In this document: in pieces, positions 54,797 to 64,000 of the stretch
How positions within the stretch are numbered: the stretch's first letter is position 1
Layout: each line of letters begins with the position of its first letter
Source of the DNA: Prosthecobacter sp.
GTDB lineage: Bacteria; Verrucomicrobiota; Verrucomicrobiia; Verrucomicrobiales; Verrucomicrobiaceae
NCBI RefSeq assembly: GCF_034366625.1
Contig: NZ_JAXMIH010000022.1
Coordinates: forward strand, 21,294 to 85,293
Direction: 5' to 3'
DNA length: 64,000 bases
Position numbers and translations under genes: made by a program
Notes under the pieces: model-generated
Told to the model about the DNA's origin: nothing
Database searches by the model: none
The model's input: the letters and a program-made list of their open reading frames with translations, nothing else

Positions 54797-56104
54797 ATGC
54801 CGCAACAACACGCCGCCGACGCCTTTACCGCCGCCACCTATCGCAAAGTGGCGTGGCGGTTGATCCCTTTTCTGTTTGTCTGCTACATCCTCGCCTACCT
54901 CGACCGCGTGAACGTGGGCTTTGCGAAGCTCGGCATGAAGGTGGAACCGTGGTTTTCGGATGCCGTATTCGCCACCGGCTCCGGCATCTTCTTTGTCGGT
55001 TACTTCCTGTTCGAGGTGCCGGGAAACATCATCCTGCATCGCGTCGGTGCTCGGTTGTGGATCGCCCGCATCATGGTCGGTTGGGGCATCGTCTCGGCAC
55101 TGATGGCCGTGAGTTCGAGCGCCACCTCGTTCTACACGCTGCGCTTCCTGCTCGGCATCGCCGAGGCCGGTTTCTTTCCCGGCATCATTTTATATCTGAC
55201 GTACTGGTTCCCGCGTGAACATCGGGCGCGCATGGTGGCGCTGTTCATGACGGCGATCACGCTGGCAGGTGTGTTTGGCTCGCCGCTCTCCGGCTGGTTG
55301 CTGCAAGTGGCCGAGGGCTGGCACGGACTCAAAGCCTGGCAGTGGCTCTTCATCATCGAGGGCATTCCCAGCGTGCTCGTCGGCATCACTGTGCCGTTCT
55401 TGCTGACCGACCGCCCCGCGCAGGCAAAATGGCTCACCGACGAGGAAAAACATCTGCTGCAAAGCCGCATCGACGCCGACGAGCAGACCAAGAGCGCCCA
55501 AGGCCATCGCAACCACAGCGCCGCCGACGCCTTCAAGTCGCCGCAGGTCTGGCTCTGCTGCCTCATCTACTTCGGTATCGTTGTCGGGATCTACGGTGCC
55601 TCGTTCTGGCTGCCGCAGATCGTCGAAAACACCTTCACCAAAAACAAATGGCACATCGGCCTCTACTCCGCCATTCCGTGGGGTTGCGCCGCCGTCGGCA
55701 TGGTGCTCGTCAGCCGTCATTCCGACCGCACAGGCGAACGCCGCTGGCACGTCGGCCTGTCTGCTCTTATCGCGGCTGCAGCCTTTGTGATCAGCGGCCT
55801 GCCTGGATTGCCACCAGGCTTCGTGATGGTGGCGCTCGCCATCGCCATCACCGGTGTCATGTCCGCCGCCGCCTGCTTCTGGGCCTTGCCCACCGCCATC
55901 CTCTCCGGCACCGCCGCCGCTGCCGGCATCGCGTGGATCAATTCCGTCGGCAATCTCGCCGGCTACCTCAGCCCTGAAATGGTCGCCTGGCTGAAAACCC
56001 GCTACGACATGAGCATGGCGCTCAACGGCATCGCCGTCATGCTCGCGTTTAGCGCCGTCACCGTTCTTCTTGGCCGCGCGGGCACTCCTTCACATACCTC
56101 ATGA
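54797..56104 (+). CDS. MFS transporter (anion:cation symporter family-like)
   Basis: 435 residues with about 12 membrane segments and a central cytoplasmic loop (LLTDRPAQAKWLTDEEKHLL). The first loop LDRVNVGFAKLGM and RFLLGIAEAGFFPGIILYLT are typical of the ACS family (organic anion/sugar-acid uptake). The DxxxR motif region is intact. Substrate cannot be read. The stop overlaps the next start by 4 bp (ATGA), so the methyltransferase is co-translated. Confidence 0.88.
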   Translation: MPQQHAADAFTAATYRKVAWRLIPFLFVCYILAYLDRVNVGFAKLGMKVEPWFSDAVFATGSGIFFVGYFLFEVPGNIILHRVGARLWIARIMVGWGIVSALMAVSSSATSFYTLRFLLGIAEAGFFPGIILYLTYWFPREHRARMVALFMTAITLAGVFGSPLSGWLLQVAEGWHGLKAWQWLFIIEGIPSVLVGITVPFLLTDRPAQAKWLTDEEKHLLQSRIDADEQTKSAQGHRNHSAADAFKSPQVWLCCLIYFGIVVGIYGASFWLPQIVENTFTKNKWHIGLYSAIPWGCAAVGMVLVSRHSDRTGERRWHVGLSALIAAAAFVISGLPGLPPGFVMVALAIAITGVMSAAACFWALPTAILSGTAAAAGIAWINSVGNLAGYLSPEMVAWLKTRYDMSMALNGIAVMLAFSAVTVLLGRAGTPSHTS

Positions 56105-56817
56105 GCCTTCCCGCCCAATCACTCACGCAGGACGACAATACCGCGCTGTTTCGCAAAGCGTGGACGCTCTACGACACCATCACCGAGCGGAACTACATGT
56201 TCCATCGCGAGATCTACGCGCACATCGCTGATCTGCTGCGCCAGCGCCGCCAATCAGGCAGCTACACCGTACTCGACCTTGGGTGCGGCAATGCTCGCTT
56301 CCTTGCCCCGTGCCTGCACGCCGCACCGCCTGCCGCTTACATCGGTGTCGATCTCTCCGCCACCGCTCTCGAAGAAGCACTCGGACATTTGCGCGGCCTT
56401 GCCGGCATCACGCTGCAGCAACAAGACCTGCTGCAGGCCGTCACGGGCAGCGAATCGACCTTCGACATCATCTTCACCGGCTTCGCCGTGCATCATCTCG
56501 ACTCAGCGGCCAAGCAGCAGCTTTTCCACGCCTGCGCACGTCGTCTCGCCCCCGGCGGTCAGTTCATCATGGTCGATGTCCTGCGTGAAGAAGGCCAGTC
56601 GCGCGAGCAATACCTCGAAGGCTACCTGAACTTCATGCGCACGCAATGGACCGAAGTCCTGCCCGAACATATCGACGAAGCCTGCGCCCACGTCGCTGCC
56701 TACGACTTCCCCGAGACACTGGCCGAGCTCACTCGCATGGCCAAACAGGCCACGCTCTCCCAAACCCGGCTCATCAGCCGCCACGCGCAGCATCATGTCC
56801 TGCGCTTCACCGCCTGA
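56101..56817 (+). CDS. Class I SAM-dependent methyltransferase
   Basis: 238 residues. Motif I is YTVLDLGCGNARFLAP, followed by IGVDLSATALEEA, QQDLLQAV, FTGFAVHHLDSAAK and LAPGGQFIMVDVLR. Small-molecule or lipid substrate, unknown. Coupled to the MFS gene upstream. Confidence 0.9.
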   Translation: MSLPAQSLTQDDNTALFRKAWTLYDTITERNYMFHREIYAHIADLLRQRRQSGSYTVLDLGCGNARFLAPCLHAAPPAAYIGVDLSATALEEALGHLRGLAGITLQQQDLLQAVTGSESTFDIIFTGFAVHHLDSAAKQQLFHACARRLAPGGQFIMVDVLREEGQSREQYLEGYLNFMRTQWTEVLPEHIDEACAHVAAYDFPETLAELTRMAKQATLSQTRLISRHAQHHVLRFTA

Positions 56818-56858
56818 AAGAGCCTCAAACCCCCGCTCGTTTGCGTTCGCACCCCCTG

Positions 56859-59723
56859 ATGATCCAACGCGCCCTCGTATTCACATTCATGACCGCCGCC
56901 GCCAGCGCTGCGGACATGACGCATTTTGAGCAGCGCATCCGCCCGCTCCTCGTCGCCAACTGCATCGACTGCCACGGCCCCGACAAGCAAAAAGGCGGCC
57001 TGCGCCTCGATTCCCGCACCGGCTGGCAGACCGGCGGCGATTCCGGCCCCGCCCTCGTCCCTGGCAAGCTCACCGACAGCAAGCTCTGGCATGCCGTCAG
57101 CTATACCGATCGTGATTTGAAGATGCCGCCGAAGCGGAAGCTTAAGGACAGCGAAATCGCCGACCTCAAGCTCTGGATCGAATCCGGCGCGCCCGATCCA
57201 CGCGACGGCACCGCCGAAAAAAATGCTTCGCATCGCCAGCCTCGAGCTGACGCCAGCTTCTGGTCCTTCCAGCCGCCCATCGCCCACCCGCCGCCGTTGG
57301 TGCAAAACAAAACCTGGCCCGCCAACGACATTGACCGCTTCATCCTCGCCAAACTCGAAGCCAATAAGCTCTCTCCGGCCCCCGACGCCGACCCGCGCAC
57401 ACTCATCCGCCGCCTCACCTTTGACCTCACCGGCCTCCCACCAAATCCGTCGGATCAGTCTTATGAAAAACTCGTGGACTCACTGATCGCCACCGACGCC
57501 TTCGCCGAACGCTTCGCCTCCCACTGGCTCGACATCACGCGCTTTGCCGAATCTTCCGGCGGCGGTCGCTCGCTGCCCTTCAAAGACGCCTGGCGCTTTC
57601 GTGATTACGTCATCCAGTCCATCCGCGACAACATGCCCATCGACCGCATGATCACCGAGCATTTGGCAGGCGATCTTCTTCCAGCCGCCGATGCCGCCGC
57701 ACGCCGTCGCCAAGTCACGGCCACGGGCTTCCTCGCTCTCGGCCCCACCAATTACGAAGAGCAGGACAAAGGCATGCTCCGCATGGACATCGTCGATGAG
57801 CAGCTCGACACCCTGGGCCGTGCCTTCCTCGGCCTCACCATCGGCTGCGCCCGCTGCCACGATCACAAATTCGATCCCATCTCCGCCCAGGACTACTACG
57901 CGCTCGCCGGCATCCTGCGCAGCACCAAGACGCTCCAAAACTACACCGACAACGTCGCGCACTGGATCGACACGCCGCTCCCGCTTGATGGCGAGGCTGA
58001 AATCGCGATGCAGCAGCACGAGAAGCAAGCTACCGCGCTCAAAGATCAAATCGCCGCCCTCAAAGATGATCTGCGCGATGCGGGCAGCGCCGATTTGAGA
58101 AAACGAAAAACCATCGTCGTCAGCGATCTCCCCGGCATCGTTGTCGATGACAGCGCCGCGCAGAAGGTTGGCATGTGGAAGAACTCCACCAGTTACGCGC
58201 CCTACATCGGCAGCGGCTACGTCAGTGACAACAATGACGGCAAAGGCGAGAAGACCATCTCCTTCACGCCGAAGTTGCCGAAGACCGGCCTCTACGAAGT
58301 GCGCGTGGCCTTCAATGGCGGTCCTGACCGTGCCGAAAGCGCCACCGTCACCATCCTGCATGCGGATGGCGAGGAGTTGAAGGGTATCAAGATGGCCACC
58401 GGCAGCCTCAAGGGCCTGCAGTTTGCATCGTTGGGCACCTATCGCTTCGAAGCCAACGGCCAGGGCTTTGTCTTGATCTCAAATGCCGCTTCGCAGGGTT
58501 ACGTCACGGTCGATGCGGTGCAGTTCATTCCTTCAGAGGTCATGCTTGACGGGAGCGGCGTCAAAATTGCACCAGCGGATCCAAAGAAGGTCAAAACGCA
58601 GAATGAGAAGCTCAGAGCGCAGCTCTCCGGCCTCAAAAAGCTCCAAACGCAGCTCGCCGCTCTCGAAAAACAGCTCAAAGCTCTGCAAAAAGACATGCCC
58701 GAACGCCCCGAGGCCATGTCCGTCGCCGACGATACCGCGCCTGAAGACGCGAAGATTCACATTCGCGGCAGCACGCGCAATCTCGGTGCCACCGTGCCGC
58801 GCAGCTTCATCCAGGCCGCCATGCGCCCCACCACACCCGCCGTTCCTGCTGATGCCAGCGGCCGCCTCCAACTCGCCCAATGGATCACCTCACGCGACCA
58901 CCCGCTCACCGCCCGCGTCATGGTCAACCGCGTCTGGCACTGGCTCTTCGGTGCCGGCATCGTCCGCACCACCGACAACTTTGGCTCTACTGGCGAGTTG
59001 CCAAGCCACCCCGAGCTGCTCGATCATCTCGCCATCCAATTCATCGAAGACGGCTGGAACTTGAAGCGCCTCGTCAAAGAAATGGTCATGAGCCGGACCT
59101 ACCGCATGGCTTCCAACGCTCCAAGCATCAGCCAAGACCCGGACAATCGTTGGCTCGCACACATGAACCGCAAACGCCTCGATGCCGAGTGTCTGCGGGA
59201 TGCCATGCTCGTCGCCGCAGGCACCTTGGATCGTTCGTTTGGCGGCCCCGGTGTCAGCGATGTCAAAGCCATCGACGCCAACGACCAGAAGATTCAAAAC
59301 ATCGAGTACGGTTATCAGTTCCTCGACACCCGCCGCAGCCTCTACACCGCCGCCTTCCGCAACGTGCGCCACCCGCTCTTTGAAGTCTTCGACTTCGCCG
59401 ACATCAACCAGCCCATCGCCCAGCGCACCACCAGCACCGTCGCCACCCAGGCCCTGTTTCTGATGAACTCCCCCAAAGTCATCGAACAAGCCCGCGCCGC
59501 TGCCGATGTCGTCCTCAAATCATCCGACAAGACCGAGCAGCGCATCCACAACGCCTTCCAAAGCTCCCTCAATCGCGCTCCAACCGACAAAGAGCAGACC
59601 CAAGTCCGCGACTTCTTCGAATCCTCCAGTTCCGGCAACGCCACCGCCGAAGAAACCCGCGACTTGTGGGCGCGATTCATTCAGACGCTATGGTCCACAC
59701 CTGAGTTTCGTTTCTTGGATTGA
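56859..59723 (+). CDS. DUF1549/DUF1553 PVC cytochrome-type protein
   Basis: 954 residues from the ATG at 56859 (MIQRALVFTFMTAAASA signal peptide). N-terminal PSCyt1 domain with a heme site, CIDCHGPDKQKGGL. DUF1549 follows (about 150-350) with FDLTGLPPNPS and ASHWLDITRFAES. A central region of about 240 residues includes a carbohydrate-binding-like module (KTGLYEVRVAFNGGPDRAES) and a coiled coil. DUF1553 ends it (about 680-950, NRVWHWLFGAGIVRTTDNFG). Planctomycete/verrucomicrobial gene, commonly paired with DUF1501 and sulfatases. Biochemical role unproven. Confidence 0.9.
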   Translation: MIQRALVFTFMTAAASAADMTHFEQRIRPLLVANCIDCHGPDKQKGGLRLDSRTGWQTGGDSGPALVPGKLTDSKLWHAVSYTDRDLKMPPKRKLKDSEIADLKLWIESGAPDPRDGTAEKNASHRQPRADASFWSFQPPIAHPPPLVQNKTWPANDIDRFILAKLEANKLSPAPDADPRTLIRRLTFDLTGLPPNPSDQSYEKLVDSLIATDAFAERFASHWLDITRFAESSGGGRSLPFKDAWRFRDYVIQSIRDNMPIDRMITEHLAGDLLPAADAAARRRQVTATGFLALGPTNYEEQDKGMLRMDIVDEQLDTLGRAFLGLTIGCARCHDHKFDPISAQDYYALAGILRSTKTLQNYTDNVAHWIDTPLPLDGEAEIAMQQHEKQATALKDQIAALKDDLRDAGSADLRKRKTIVVSDLPGIVVDDSAAQKVGMWKNSTSYAPYIGSGYVSDNNDGKGEKTISFTPKLPKTGLYEVRVAFNGGPDRAESATVTILHADGEELKGIKMATGSLKGLQFASLGTYRFEANGQGFVLISNAASQGYVTVDAVQFIPSEVMLDGSGVKIAPADPKKVKTQNEKLRAQLSGLKKLQTQLAALEKQLKALQKDMPERPEAMSVADDTAPEDAKIHIRGSTRNLGATVPRSFIQAAMRPTTPAVPADASGRLQLAQWITSRDHPLTARVMVNRVWHWLFGAGIVRTTDNFGSTGELPSHPELLDHLAIQFIEDGWNLKRLVKEMVMSRTYRMASNAPSISQDPDNRWLAHMNRKRLDAECLRDAMLVAAGTLDRSFGGPGVSDVKAIDANDQKIQNIEYGYQFLDTRRSLYTAAFRNVRHPLFEVFDFADINQPIAQRTTSTVATQALFLMNSPKVIEQARAAADVVLKSSDKTEQRIHNAFQSSLNRAPTDKEQTQVRDFFESSSSGNATAEETRDLWARFIQTLWSTPEFRFLD

Positions 59724-59727
59724 AGTG

Positions 59728-59759
59728 CGACGGATACAGTTGTTGTCCGTCGTATTTTC
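59728..59759 (+). terminator. Rho-independent terminator-like hairpin
   Basis: Stem CGACGGA / TCCGTCG followed by TATTTTC, 5 bp after the DUF1553 gene stop. It overlaps the 3' end of the convergent sulfatase gene. Confidence 0.6.
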
Positions 59760-61041
59760 ACGGCTTCCACCAAGCATCCAACTTCGCGGACAATTTCTTC
59801 ACCTTGTCCGCACCCTCCGCCGCCAGATTCTTCTCCTCGGTCGGATCGGCTTTCAGGTCGTAGAGTTCGACGACATCGTCCGGCTGGTTGGCCTTGTTCG
59901 GCACGATGAGCTTGTCATGGCCATCGACGATCCAGCGCCATTTGAGGCTGGTGGCGGGGACGTTCAAATCGACGAAGTTGTGGGTGAAGCATTCGCCATA
60001 GATCGTCTTGCGGGCACTCACAGCGGCGTCATCGAGCAAGTTGATGCCCGGCATGGCCTTCGTCGGCTCCAATCCGGCGGCTTTGAGCAGAGTCGGCGCG
60101 AGATCGATCGACTGGGCGAGTTCGCCTGACATCTTCGGCTGCACCTTGCCGGGCCAGCGAATCATGATCGGCGAACGCAAGCCGCCGTCGTACTGGCTTT
60201 GCTTCGACTTATCGGCGTAGCGCCCGGTCTTCGGGTTCGTGATCCAGCCATTGTCGCTGACATAGACGAAGATCGTGTTCTCCTTCATGCCGTTGTCGTC
60301 GATGTGCTTCACCAGCGCGCCGCAGGTCTCATCAAACCAGTCCACCATGGCCCAATACTTCGCCACATGCTCGCTGGGGGCTTTATCCTTGTATTTATCG
60401 AGCAGACGCTGCGGCGGCGTGTGCGGATCGTGCGGCATCATCGGCGCATACCAGATGAAGAATGGCTTCTGCTGCTGCTTCGCCTCGCCAATGAAGTCAT
60501 AGATCGGCTGCATCGTCTTGCGGCCGATGTCGAGCCCGGAATCGCCATGGCGGCCGCCTTTGGTCATCCCGTGCGTGAAGCCGCCGCGTGAGTAATGCTT
60601 CTGCCACCACTTGCCCGTTTGCAGGCTCAGGTAGCCCTTCTGCTTCAGCATCGTTGGCAGCGTGCCCGCTTCTTCGAGATGCTTGCTCATCACCTCACGG
60701 CCTGCTTCAAACTCCGGGCTGCTTTGAAAGCCTTTTTTTGCCACTCCGGCCGGAATGGGCGGGTCATTGCTCGTCACCTTGTGCTGATGCGGATACAGCC
60801 CCGTGATCATCGTCGCCAGACTCGGACAGCACAGACTGCTAGTCACGTAACCTCGGCGGAAGGTCAGGCTCTCGCCCGCCAACTTGTCGAGATTCGGCGT
60901 CTGGATGGCCGTGTGCCCCATGAACCCGTAATCGCTCCACAGATGGTCATCCGAAATGATCATCACAATATTCGGCGGTGTATCAGCGGCAGAGACAAAC
61001 AACGGCAGAGCCAGTAACGAGAGGAATAGTCGGCGGATCAT
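59758..61041 (-). CDS. Secreted sulfatase (arylsulfatase-like)
   Basis: 427 residues. Signal peptide MIRRLFLSLLALPLFVSA. Alkaline-phosphatase fold with the N-terminal metal site IVMIISDDHLWSDYGFMG. The formylglycine site reads LCCPSLATMITG: Cys, Pro and Ser are present but the usual Arg of CxPSR is Leu. YVSDNGWITNP carries the Asp-Asn metal ligands. Degrades or desulfates a glycan. It starts 27 bp after the other sulfatase on the same strand, so one operon. Confidence 0.9.
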   Translation of the reverse strand: MIRRLFLSLLALPLFVSAADTPPNIVMIISDDHLWSDYGFMGHTAIQTPNLDKLAGESLTFRRGYVTSSLCCPSLATMITGLYPHQHKVTSNDPPIPAGVAKKGFQSSPEFEAGREVMSKHLEEAGTLPTMLKQKGYLSLQTGKWWQKHYSRGGFTHGMTKGGRHGDSGLDIGRKTMQPIYDFIGEAKQQQKPFFIWYAPMMPHDPHTPPQRLLDKYKDKAPSEHVAKYWAMVDWFDETCGALVKHIDDNGMKENTIFVYVSDNGWITNPKTGRYADKSKQSQYDGGLRSPIMIRWPGKVQPKMSGELAQSIDLAPTLLKAAGLEPTKAMPGINLLDDAAVSARKTIYGECFTHNFVDLNVPATSLKWRWIVDGHDKLIVPNKANQPDDVVELYDLKADPTEEKNLAAEGADKVKKLSAKLDAWWKP

Positions 61042-61068
61042 ATGGGATGGTTTGGTTGGAAACGCGGC

Positions 61069-62445
61069 CTATTTCAAACTCTCGCGATACTTCGCCCACT
61101 TCTCGCGCAGTTCCTTTAGAATGGCGGCATGCTTCGCGTCAGTGATAAGGTTCTTCTCCTCCAGCGGATCGGCTTCGAGGTCGTAGAGTTCCTCGACGAG
61201 CGGATTGGGCTCGATCCAGCGAATGTACTTCCAGCGCAGCGTGCGCACAGCTTCGCTGGGTGGGATGCGGTCCTTCTTGGTGTGATGTTCGTAGAAGAAC
61301 TCGGTGCGCCAGTCTTTTGGCACGTTGCCTTCGAGCAATGGCTTCAAACTGCGGCCTTGCATCGCTGCGGGAACCGAAATTCCGGCCAGATCGAGCATCG
61401 TGGGCGCGAGATCGACGTTCAGGGCCATCTCGGTCACGCTGATGCCCCGGCGTTCCTTCGGCAGCCGTGGATCGCGGATGATGAGCGGCACGCGCATGTC
61501 CTCTTCATAGGCATACCATTTATCCGCCATGCCACGATCAGCGAGCGCATAGCCGTTGTCGGCGGTGAAGATGATGATCGTGTTCGTCAACTGACCTTGC
61601 TGCTCCAATGTCGCCAAGATGCGGCCGATTTCGCGATCCACACCGGTGATGAGGCGGTAGTAGTCGTGCAGGATGTCCTGCGCCTTCTGCGCTTCATCGA
61701 AGCGCCACTCCCAACGGCGGCGGCCTTCGCTCTTCTGTACGAATTCGGGCAGGCGCTTGAAGGCTGCGTCCGTCGCCAGCTTCGGCAACGGGATCTCGAT
61801 GCCGTCATAAAGCCCCTCATCGCGTGGATCAGGCTCATACTCTCTCTTTTCGTGATCGCGGGCATGCACGGCGTTGAAGCTGATGCTCAGCGAGAACGGT
61901 TTGTCTTTCGGTGCACTTGTCAGGAAACTCAGCGCGTCATTGCCCATCTTCGCGGTCTTGTGCGTGCGGGTGGGATCGTTCGGCTCGATGAAAAATTTGC
62001 CGGCCTGGCCCGGTTCGCCGCGCCAGAAGTCAAAGCTCGCTCCACGCTCCGTCGTCACCTGCGGACTGCCCACACCATACTTGCCGATAAAGCCGGTGTG
62101 AAAACCTGCCGCGCGAAATTGAGCCGGATACGTGTCCTTCCATGCCGCGTCGCTGATGCCTGCGGCGAAATCTTCGATGCCATGCCGCCGCATCCATTGG
62201 CCGGTCAGACACGTCGCCCGGCTCACGGCGCAGATCGAGGTGGTGACGAACATGTTCTTGAACAGCACGCCTTCTTTTGCCAGCCGATCAATGTTCGGTG
62301 TTTGCACGATCTTGTCGCCCATGCAGCCGAGGGCATTGTAGCGCAGGTCATCGACGAGCAGGAAGACGACATTGGGCTTTGCGGGAGCGGCTTGAAGCAG
62401 CAGCGGGCAGATCAAGGCGAGTGAAAGCAGCAAGCGGGTCATCAT
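61069..62445 (-). CDS. Secreted sulfatase
   Basis: 458 residues from the ATG at 62445 (MMTRLLLSLALICPLLLQAA signal peptide). Metal site VVFLLVDDLRYNALGCMG. The formylglycine site is ICAVSRATCLTGQ, where Cys and Ser-Arg are kept but the usual Pro is Val. FTADNGYALADRGMADKWYA holds Asp-Asn ligands. It is first in the two-sulfatase operon and divergent from the DUF1501 gene. A much longer upstream in-frame reading is antisense to the DUF1501 gene and was excluded. Confidence 0.92.
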   Translation of the reverse strand: MMTRLLLSLALICPLLLQAAPAKPNVVFLLVDDLRYNALGCMGDKIVQTPNIDRLAKEGVLFKNMFVTTSICAVSRATCLTGQWMRRHGIEDFAAGISDAAWKDTYPAQFRAAGFHTGFIGKYGVGSPQVTTERGASFDFWRGEPGQAGKFFIEPNDPTRTHKTAKMGNDALSFLTSAPKDKPFSLSISFNAVHARDHEKREYEPDPRDEGLYDGIEIPLPKLATDAAFKRLPEFVQKSEGRRRWEWRFDEAQKAQDILHDYYRLITGVDREIGRILATLEQQGQLTNTIIIFTADNGYALADRGMADKWYAYEEDMRVPLIIRDPRLPKERRGISVTEMALNVDLAPTMLDLAGISVPAAMQGRSLKPLLEGNVPKDWRTEFFYEHHTKKDRIPPSEAVRTLRWKYIRWIEPNPLVEELYDLEADPLEEKNLITDAKHAAILKELREKWAKYRESLK

Positions 62446-62520
62446 AGGCGGCTCTGAACGTGGCCGCAGACGCCATGCTTTCCGCAAACTCTTCCCCCCG
62501 ACCTTCGTATTGTCAGTCAC

Positions 62521-63981
62521 ATGGACCCCTTCCTCGAATTTCACCGTAGCCAGACCCGCCGCCAGTTCTTCGGCCAGACCGGCCTGCGCGCGGGCAGCAT
62601 CGCGCTTGCCAGCATGATGGGCACACGTTTTGCCGGGGCCGCATCCACCGCCGTTCATACGCCGGTCCTTGGGCTGCCGCATTTTGCCCCGAAGGCCAAG
62701 CACATCATCTACTTGCATATGAACGGCGCTCCCTCGCAGCTCGACCTGTGGGACTACAAGCCGCAGTTGCAGCAGCACTATGACAAAGACCTGCCCGACA
62801 GCGTGCGCAACGGCCAGCGCATCACCGGCATGACCAGCGGTCAGGCGCGCTTCCCTGTGGCACCTTCCATGTTCAAATTCGCGCAGCACGGCCAGTGTGG
62901 ACGCTTTGTGAGCGAGCTGCTGCCGCACACCGCGAAAATTGTGGATGAGATCGCCGTCATCAAAAGTGTCAACACTAGCGCCATCAATCACGATCCGGCC
63001 TGCACCTTCGTCATGACCGGCAGTGAGGTGCCCGGCAAGCCCAGCATTGGTTCCTGGCTTTCCTACGGCCTCGGCAGCGAGAGCAACGATCTGCCCTCCT
63101 TCGTGGTTTTCACTCCCAGCTTCCCTTCCACAGGCAATGCGCAGGCGCTTTTCACGCGCATGTGGAGCAGCGGCTTCCTGCCCACGAAATACAGCGGCGT
63201 GGCCCTCCGTGGTCAGGGCGATCCCGTTTTGTATGTGAAGAACCCTCCTGGCGTCGATCCCACCGACCGCCGCACGATGCTCGACGCGCTCAACAAGCTG
63301 AATCAGATCAATCACTCCCGCGTGGGCGATCCTGAAATTCAAACGCGCATCGCCCAATATGAAATGGCCTTCCGCATGCAGACCAGCGTGCCCGAGCTCA
63401 CCGATCTCAGCAAAGAGAGCAAGGCCACGCTCGAAATGTATGGCGAGGACGTTCACCGCAGTGGCAGCTTCACTCACAGCGCCATCATGGCCCGCCGGCT
63501 CATCGAGCGCGGCACCCGCGTCGTGCAGATCCTGCATCGTGGCTGGGACCAGCACAGCGGATTGCCGAAAAATCTCGCCGCCCAGGTCGCCGACACCGAG
63601 CGTGCCTGCGCCGCGTTGGTCATGGATTTGAAGCAACGCGGCCTGCTGCAGGACACCCTCGTCGTCTGGGGCGGTGAATTCGGCCGCACGGTCTATTCGC
63701 AAGGCACGCTGACCAAGGACAACTACGGTCGCGATCACCACCCACGCAATTTCACCATGTGGATGGCCGGTGGCGGTGTGAAAGGCGGCGTGGAGCACGG
63801 CGAGACCGACGACTTCAGATACAACATCGTCAAAGACCCCGTCCACATCAACGATCTCCACGCCACTATCCTCCACCTCATGGGCATCGACCACCGCAAG
63901 TTCAGCTTCAAGTTCCAGGGACTGGATCAGCGCCTCACCGGCGTGGAGGAGCATCATCCGGTGAAAGCGGTGCTGGCGTAA
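62521..63981 (+). CDS. DUF1501 family secreted protein
   Basis: 486 residues. N-terminus [19 protein letters not shown] has a Tat-like RRxFF signal followed by a hydrophobic stretch. [47 protein letters not shown] and [16 protein letters not shown] are family motifs. It probably belongs functionally with the sulfatases and the DUF1549/DUF1553 cytochrome nearby. The paralogue at 6931-8214 is shorter. Confidence 0.9.
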   Translation: MDPFLEFHRSQTRRQFFGQTGLRAGSIALASMMGTRFAGAASTAVHTPVLGLPHFAPKAKHIIYLHMNGAPSQLDLWDYKPQLQQHYDKDLPDSVRNGQRITGMTSGQARFPVAPSMFKFAQHGQCGRFVSELLPHTAKIVDEIAVIKSVNTSAINHDPACTFVMTGSEVPGKPSIGSWLSYGLGSESNDLPSFVVFTPSFPSTGNAQALFTRMWSSGFLPTKYSGVALRGQGDPVLYVKNPPGVDPTDRRTMLDALNKLNQINHSRVGDPEIQTRIAQYEMAFRMQTSVPELTDLSKESKATLEMYGEDVHRSGSFTHSAIMARRLIERGTRVVQILHRGWDQHSGLPKNLAAQVADTERACAALVMDLKQRGLLQDTLVVWGGEFGRTVYSQGTLTKDNYGRDHHPRNFTMWMAGGGVKGGVEHGETDDFRYNIVKDPVHINDLHATILHLMGIDHRKFSFKFQGLDQRLTGVEEHHPVKAVLA

Positions 63982-64000
63982 AATTGCCACAACAGCCTTG

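Noticed and set aside
62446..63990. N-terminal extension of the second sulfatase to 973 residues
   Set aside because: The extension is antisense to the DUF1501 gene; a signal peptide starts at 62445.

Overview
The window looks like the chromosome of a Verrucomicrobiota bacterium, probably Verrucomicrobiales and close to Prosthecobacter or Verrucomicrobium. The evidence is gene content: PVC-type proteins (DUF1501, DUF1549/DUF1553, a very large CxxCH dehydrogenase-like cytochrome, secreted sulfatases), menaquinone genes, Gram-negative envelope genes (lolD, a heptose-type nucleotidyltransferase, outer-membrane beta-barrels) and high G+C. No database could be searched, so family calls rest on motifs and protein layout read by eye.

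Layout. 0-4.4 kb: a truncated Ser/Thr kinase and an unusual FecR-TPR-beta-barrel protein, both on the minus strand. 4.5-5.0 kb: gene remnants. 5.1-10.2 kb: ftsB-like, enolase, a DUF1501 protein and mutL. 10.3-16.5 kb (plus strand): IscA-like protein, a membrane protein, a heptose-nucleotidyltransferase/PurN fusion, a UvrD/Rep helicase and tgt with an incomplete C-terminal extension, then an interspersed repeat. 16.8-24.8 kb: glnS with a nucleotidyltransferase pair, a PurC-like protein, tRNA-Asn, tRNA-Met, hemB, a GH75-like anchored protein and lolD. 24.8-30.4 kb: trmL, a GtrA-like gene, two glycine-zipper lipoproteins, and a men cluster reading menA-menC-menE. 30.5-35.9 kb: the large CxxCH protein and a three-module protease/transglutaminase-like protein.

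35.9-45.2 kb is an accessory region. It is packed with palindromes and tandem repeats (10, 11 and 63 bp periods) and holds a frameshifted collagen-like gene, an FnIII protein, an hsdR N-terminal fragment and a 1567-residue STAND-type NTPase with an N-terminal Mrr-like nuclease. The last resembles AVAST/Avs4 antiphage proteins and is the best candidate for an unusual biological system here.

45.2-64 kb returns to ordinary chromosome: methyltransferase, L,D-transpeptidase, higBA, an M81 peptidase, a plsX-fabH-proB-purU cluster, an adenylate-forming ligase, an MFS transporter with a methyltransferase, and a catabolic block (DUF1549/DUF1553 cytochrome, two sulfatases, a DUF1501 protein) typical of sulfated-polysaccharide use in PVC bacteria.
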